Source: an uncultured Porphyromonadaceae bacterium
GTDB lineage: Bacteria; Bacteroidota; Bacteroidia; Bacteroidales; Muribaculaceae
Assembly (NCBI GenBank): GCA_947178565.1
Contig: CAMWYV010000016.1
Location: 1-10,383, forward strand
Direction of reading: 5' to 3'
DNA length: 10,383 bases
Both the position numbers and the translations under genes were made by a program. A model generated the notes under the pieces. It ran no database searches and was not told where the DNA came from. It saw only the letters and a list, made by a program, of their open reading frames with translations. Positions 7,331-10,383 of this stretch are shown piece by piece; the stretch's first letter is position 1; each line of letters opens with the position of its first letter.

Positions 7331-8680
7331 ATGGCAAGCAATATTAGAAATCTTGTGGTGCTCGGCGGTGGCGAGAGCGGTGTCGGAGCAGCGGTTCTCG
7401 GCAAGGAGAAAGGCATGAATGTGTTTTTGTCCGATTCAGGCAATATCTCGCAGAAATATCGTGATATGCTTGATGCGGAGGGTATAGAATGGGAGCAGGG
7501 TCACCACTCCATGGACAAGATTCTTGCCGCCGATGAGGTGGTGAAGAGTCCCGGCATTCCTCCTACCGTACCTGTGATGAAAGCCATTTACGAAAAAGAG
7601 ATACCGGTGATTTCAGAAATCGAGTTTGCCGGCAGATATACCGATGCCAAGATGGTATGCATCACCGGCAGCAACGGCAAAACCACCACAACCCTTCTCA
7701 CTTACCATATTCTGCGTGACGCCGGTATAAATGTTGGTCTCGCGGGTAATGTCGGAAAAAGTCTCGCGCTCCAGGTTGCGAGAGAGCATCATGACGTATA
7801 TGTTATCGAACTTTCAAGTTTTCAGCTTGAGAACATGTATGAGTTCAAGGCGAATGTAGCCGTGCTGCTCAATATCACTCCCGATCATCTTGACCGCTAT
7901 GACTACAAGATGGAAAACTATATAAAGGCGAAGTTCCGTATCATACGTAATCTCACCCCGCAGGATGCCTTTATATATTGGCAGGATGACCCCGTTATCA
8001 ATGCGCAGATGGCTCATGTGGTCACCGAGGCACAGCTTTTCCCCTTTGCGGAGCATGAGGAGAACGGCACCAAGGCATACGTGGACGAGGATGATTCTGT
8101 TGTTTTCCTCACACCCGAAACATCAATGTGTATGCCGAGAGCCGACCTGTCGCTCAACGGACTCCATAACCTGTATAATTCAATGGCGGCTGGATTGTCG
8201 GCGTGTATTCTTGACCTTAAGAAAGAGGATATCCGTCGTGCGCTTTCAAATTTCGAGGGAGTTGAGCACCGTCTCGAATTTGTGAGAGAGGTTGGTGGAG
8301 TGAGATATATCAATGACTCCAAAGCCACCAATGTCAATTCCTGCTGGTATGCTCTCGAGAGTATGCCTGAGAATACCGTGCTCATTCTCGGAGGCAAGGA
8401 CAAAGGTAATGACTACACGGAGATAGAGCCGCTGGTCAAGGAGAAAGTCAAAGCGATAGTATGTATGGGCAAGGATAACACCAAACTGGAGCAATTTTTT
8501 GCCGGCAAGGTGCCTCAGCTTATCTCCACACACTCTCTTGATGAGGCTATAAACGCCTGTGTGGGTATTGCTGAAAGCGGTGATACAGTGCTTCTTTCGC
8601 CCTGTTGCGCCAGCTTTGACCTCTTTTCAAGTTACGAAGACAGAGGCAGACAGTTCAAAGATGCTGTAAACAAGCTGTAA
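7331..8680 (+). CDS. murD: UDP-MurNAc-L-alanine:D-glutamate ligase MurD
   Basis: MurD is a cytoplasmic Mur ligase that adds D-glutamate to UDP-MurNAc-L-Ala, the step before MurE. The 449-residue length is typical. The N-terminal domain has a Rossmann-like LGGGESGVGA (11-20) and KSPGIP (72-77). The ATP loop is GSNGKTTT (113-120). ELSSFQLE (160-167) and NITPDHLDRY (181-190) follow, and K201 in YIKAKFRI matches the carbamylated lysine. The C-terminal domain shows NDSKATN (328-334), LGGKDKG (353-359) and LLSPCCASFDLF (421-432), with DRGRQF close behind. LSSFQLE and SPCCASFD are more typical of MurD than of MurC, MurE or MurF. The start lies 2 nt after the mraY stop, so translation is probably coupled; ftsW begins 21 nt downstream. 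Confidence 0.97.
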   Translation: MASNIRNLVVLGGGESGVGAAVLGKEKGMNVFLSDSGNISQKYRDMLDAEGIEWEQGHHSMDKILAADEVVKSPGIPPTVPVMKAIYEKEIPVISEIEFAGRYTDAKMVCITGSNGKTTTTLLTYHILRDAGINVGLAGNVGKSLALQVAREHHDVYVIELSSFQLENMYEFKANVAVLLNITPDHLDRYDYKMENYIKAKFRIIRNLTPQDAFIYWQDDPVINAQMAHVVTEAQLFPFAEHEENGTKAYVDEDDSVVFLTPETSMCMPRADLSLNGLHNLYNSMAAGLSACILDLKKEDIRRALSNFEGVEHRLEFVREVGGVRYINDSKATNVNSCWYALESMPENTVLILGGKDKGNDYTEIEPLVKEKVKAIVCMGKDNTKLEQFFAGKVPQLISTHSLDEAINACVGIAESGDTVLLSPCCASFDLFSSYEDRGRQFKDAVNKL

Positions 8681-8701
8681 AATTGGGAAAACATATATGT
8701 A

Positions 8702-10009
8702 ATGGAAACATTATCTGCAACAACCGCACAATTAGGAACGACAGACACCGGGGTCGAGAAAGAGGTTTTGGAACCCAAATCAGATAAATATATCTGGGGA
8801 ATATATATCTTTCTCTGCATTGTGTCGATTATTGAGCTGTACAGTGCCTCCTCGCGTGAGGTAGCAGCCTCCGCGATAGGTGTTTACGGTCCGGTAGTAC
8901 GCCATATATTCATGCTTGGCGCGGGATGTGGAATCATTCTGCTGCTTCAGCGTGTTCACTACCGTAAATTTATTCCGCTGATTCCGATATTTGCGATTTT
9001 AAGCGTGGCAATGATGGTGTATGTGATGCTCTTCGGCGAGGTGGTAAACGGTGCGCGCCGCAGCTTCAGCCTTTGCGGTGTCACTATTCAGCCCTCTGAA
9101 TTTCTCAAACTCTCGGCAGCGCTTGTCATAGCTCTCATAATGTCGCGCACACAGATAAAAGGTGGCGTGAAAAGAGCCGGGGTAATGTGGTCGGCGATAA
9201 TAGTCATGCTATTCAGCGGATTGCTTATCAAGCAAGGTATGACCAACACCATTCTTTTGATGGCTATCAGTCTTTCGATGATGGTGATCGGCGGCGTTGA
9301 ATGGAAAAAATTCGGTGTGGTGCTCATGGCTTACGGTGTATGTTGCCTGATATTCCTGATGATATTCAAATCGGGTGGTGATTCCGATGTCGTTCATGCA
9401 GACGGTGCCACAGTGGAGCGTGTGGACCGAAGCAAGACTTGGACAGAACGCCTTGACCGTTATTTCGGTAACGGTGAGCCCAAATACAAGCAGGAGCTTA
9501 ATGCCAAGAACCGCCAGGAAATGTATTCATATATGGCGCAGGCAAATGGCGGAGTCTTCGGTGTGTTCCCCGGCAATTCTCGCGAAACAGCGCGACTGCC
9601 TCTCGCATTCTCCGATTTTATCTACTCGATCATCATAGAGGATACCGGTCTGCTGGGCGGAATATTTGTGCTGGTGGCATATCTGCTGCTGCTCGGGCGC
9701 GCGAGCGCCATATCCGCTAAATGCTCACGGGTGTTCCCGGCACTTTTGGTTATGGGTATGGCGGTGATGATTGCGTTTCAAGCACTGTTTCACATGGCGA
9801 TCGTGTCAGGTTTCTTTCCGGTGAGCGGTCAGCCGTTGCCCCTCATATCCAAGGGCGGCACATCCATTCTCATAACTTCTATCGCGCTCGGAGTGATGCT
9901 CAGTGTGAGTCGTCATGCGGTACGTAATACTGAGAAACGAAATGATATCAATGATGAGATTAACGCTCTGCCGGAGGAACTCCGTGCGGCGAATCCCACA
10001 CAGTTATAA
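8702..10009 (+). CDS. ftsW: Septal peptidoglycan glycosyltransferase FtsW (SEDS family)
   Basis: FtsW is a SEDS-family polytopic membrane protein that polymerises lipid II at the septum together with FtsI. The protein has 435 residues with multiple hydrophobic helices. Family motifs are VNGARRSF (115-122), QPSEFLKL (130-137), SDFIYSIIIEDTGLLGG (304-320) and the C-terminal GQPLPLISKGGTS (376-388). D305 corresponds to the catalytic aspartate in the periplasmic loop of SEDS polymerases. Most FtsW and RodA proteins have TDF there; this one has SDF. A hydrophilic stretch at about 224-290 forms the large loop before the catalytic site and includes KTWTERLDRYF. A roughly 29-residue hydrophilic N-terminus precedes the first helix. 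The position between murD and murG and next to the ftsI-containing cluster favours FtsW over RodA. murG starts 12 nt after its stop. Confidence 0.94.
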   Translation: METLSATTAQLGTTDTGVEKEVLEPKSDKYIWGIYIFLCIVSIIELYSASSREVAASAIGVYGPVVRHIFMLGAGCGIILLLQRVHYRKFIPLIPIFAILSVAMMVYVMLFGEVVNGARRSFSLCGVTIQPSEFLKLSAALVIALIMSRTQIKGGVKRAGVMWSAIIVMLFSGLLIKQGMTNTILLMAISLSMMVIGGVEWKKFGVVLMAYGVCCLIFLMIFKSGGDSDVVHADGATVERVDRSKTWTERLDRYFGNGEPKYKQELNAKNRQEMYSYMAQANGGVFGVFPGNSRETARLPLAFSDFIYSIIIEDTGLLGGIFVLVAYLLLLGRASAISAKCSRVFPALLVMGMAVMIAFQALFHMAIVSGFFPVSGQPLPLISKGGTSILITSIALGVMLSVSRHAVRNTEKRNDINDEINALPEELRAANPTQL

Positions 10010-10021
10010 TATATATAAGGT

Positions 10022-10383
10022 ATGAATAGTAATTCTCGAAGAGCCTTGAAGGTAATTATCAGCGGAGGAGGAACAGGGGGACATATCTTCCCCGCGCTAT
10101 CTATTGCGGATGCGCTCAAGCGTGCAAACCCGCGCACTGAGATTCTGTTTGTAGGGGCGGAAAACCGCATGGAAATGGAGAAAGTTCCCGCAGCCGGTTA
10201 TCGGATTGTGGGGCTTCCCGTGGCGGGATTCGACCGCAAGAGGTTGTGGCGCAACTTCAAGGTTCTCGCCATGCTGATGAAGAGTATGGCGAAAGCGAAA
10301 AAGGTGGTGAAAGAATTTAATCCGGACGTGGCGGTAGGTGTAGGGGGCTACGCCAGCGGTCCGGTGCTCAAACAGGCTCAGAC
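10022..10383 (+). CDS. murG: UDP-GlcNAc:lipid I N-acetylglucosaminyltransferase MurG, 5' part
   Basis: MurG is a peripheral membrane GT-B glycosyltransferase that adds GlcNAc to lipid I, giving lipid II. The window holds the first 120 codons plus two bases and the frame is open at the right edge. The family is about 360 residues, so about one third is present, all in the N-terminal acceptor-binding domain. The glycine-rich loop SGGGTGGHIFPALSIA spans 14-29. AENRMEMEKVP (46-56) matches the TADRMEADLVP region of E. coli MurG, and VGVGGYASGP (105-114) is the second glycine-rich loop. An AAGG lies very close before the ATG, the only Shine-Dalgarno-like string I noted, but too close to be convincing. 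In related genomes murC, ftsQ, ftsA and ftsZ usually follow; that lies outside the window. Confidence 0.96.
   Translation, partial: MNSNSRRALKVIISGGGTGGHIFPALSIADALKRANPRTEILFVGAENRMEMEKVPAAGYRIVGLPVAGFDRKRLWRNFKVLAMLMKSMAKAKKVVKEFNPDVAVGVGGYASGPVLKQAQ

Noticed and set aside
10010..10021. AAGG before murG as a Shine-Dalgarno site
   Set aside because: It is only about one base from the ATG, too close to act as a normal ribosome binding site, and Bacteroidota rarely depend on such sites.
1206..10383. Possibility of an undescribed defence, phage or secretion system in the plus-strand cluster
   Set aside because: Every gene is a recognisable dcw member with intact motifs, gaps are 26 nt or less, and no transposase, integrase or foreign-looking stretch is present.

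Overview
This window carries most of a division and cell wall (dcw) gene cluster from a Gram-negative bacterium of the phylum Bacteroidota. It is most likely a member of the order Bacteroidales, and possibly of the Muribaculaceae. The family-level guess rests on the general look of the proteins and is weak; the phylum and order are better supported. The supporting signs are the gene order (murE joined directly to mraY with no murF between), a short FtsL of the Bacteroidota kind, an FtsI ending in a single PASTA domain, a MraY about 60 residues longer than that of E. coli, TAnnTTTG-type promoter candidates, and mostly AT-rich starts without clear Shine-Dalgarno sequences.

Layout. Positions 1-836 (minus strand) hold the first 278 codons of a saccharopine-dehydrogenase-family enzyme that matches carboxynorspermidine/carboxyspermidine dehydrogenase, a polyamine biosynthesis enzyme; its C-terminus lies outside the window. 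Positions 837-1205 are an AT-rich divergent intergenic region with candidate promoters in both directions and a small repeat-plus-hairpin element. From 1206 to the right edge everything is on the plus strand: rsmH, ftsL-like, ftsI, murE, mraY, murD, ftsW and the 5' part of murG. Gaps between these genes run from a 4-nt overlap to 26 nt, so they look like one transcription unit. No terminator is visible between them.

How they work together. MurE and MurD build the peptide stem of the UDP-MurNAc precursor in the cytoplasm. MurE carries the DNPR motif, so the third residue should be meso-diaminopimelate. MraY moves the phospho-MurNAc-pentapeptide onto undecaprenyl phosphate (lipid I) and MurG adds GlcNAc (lipid II). 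FtsW polymerises lipid II at the septum, FtsI crosslinks the new glycan, and the FtsL-like protein is the expected membrane partner in the divisome. RsmH methylates 16S rRNA and is a customary dcw passenger.

All reading frames appear intact and catalytic motifs are present. I see no phage, transposon, CRISPR, tRNA or rRNA features. This is a conserved housekeeping region, and I found no convincing undescribed system. The main points worth checking are the lack of mraZ at the head of the cluster, the small intergenic repeat/hairpin, and a few lineage-type changes in RsmH, MraY, FtsW and FtsI.
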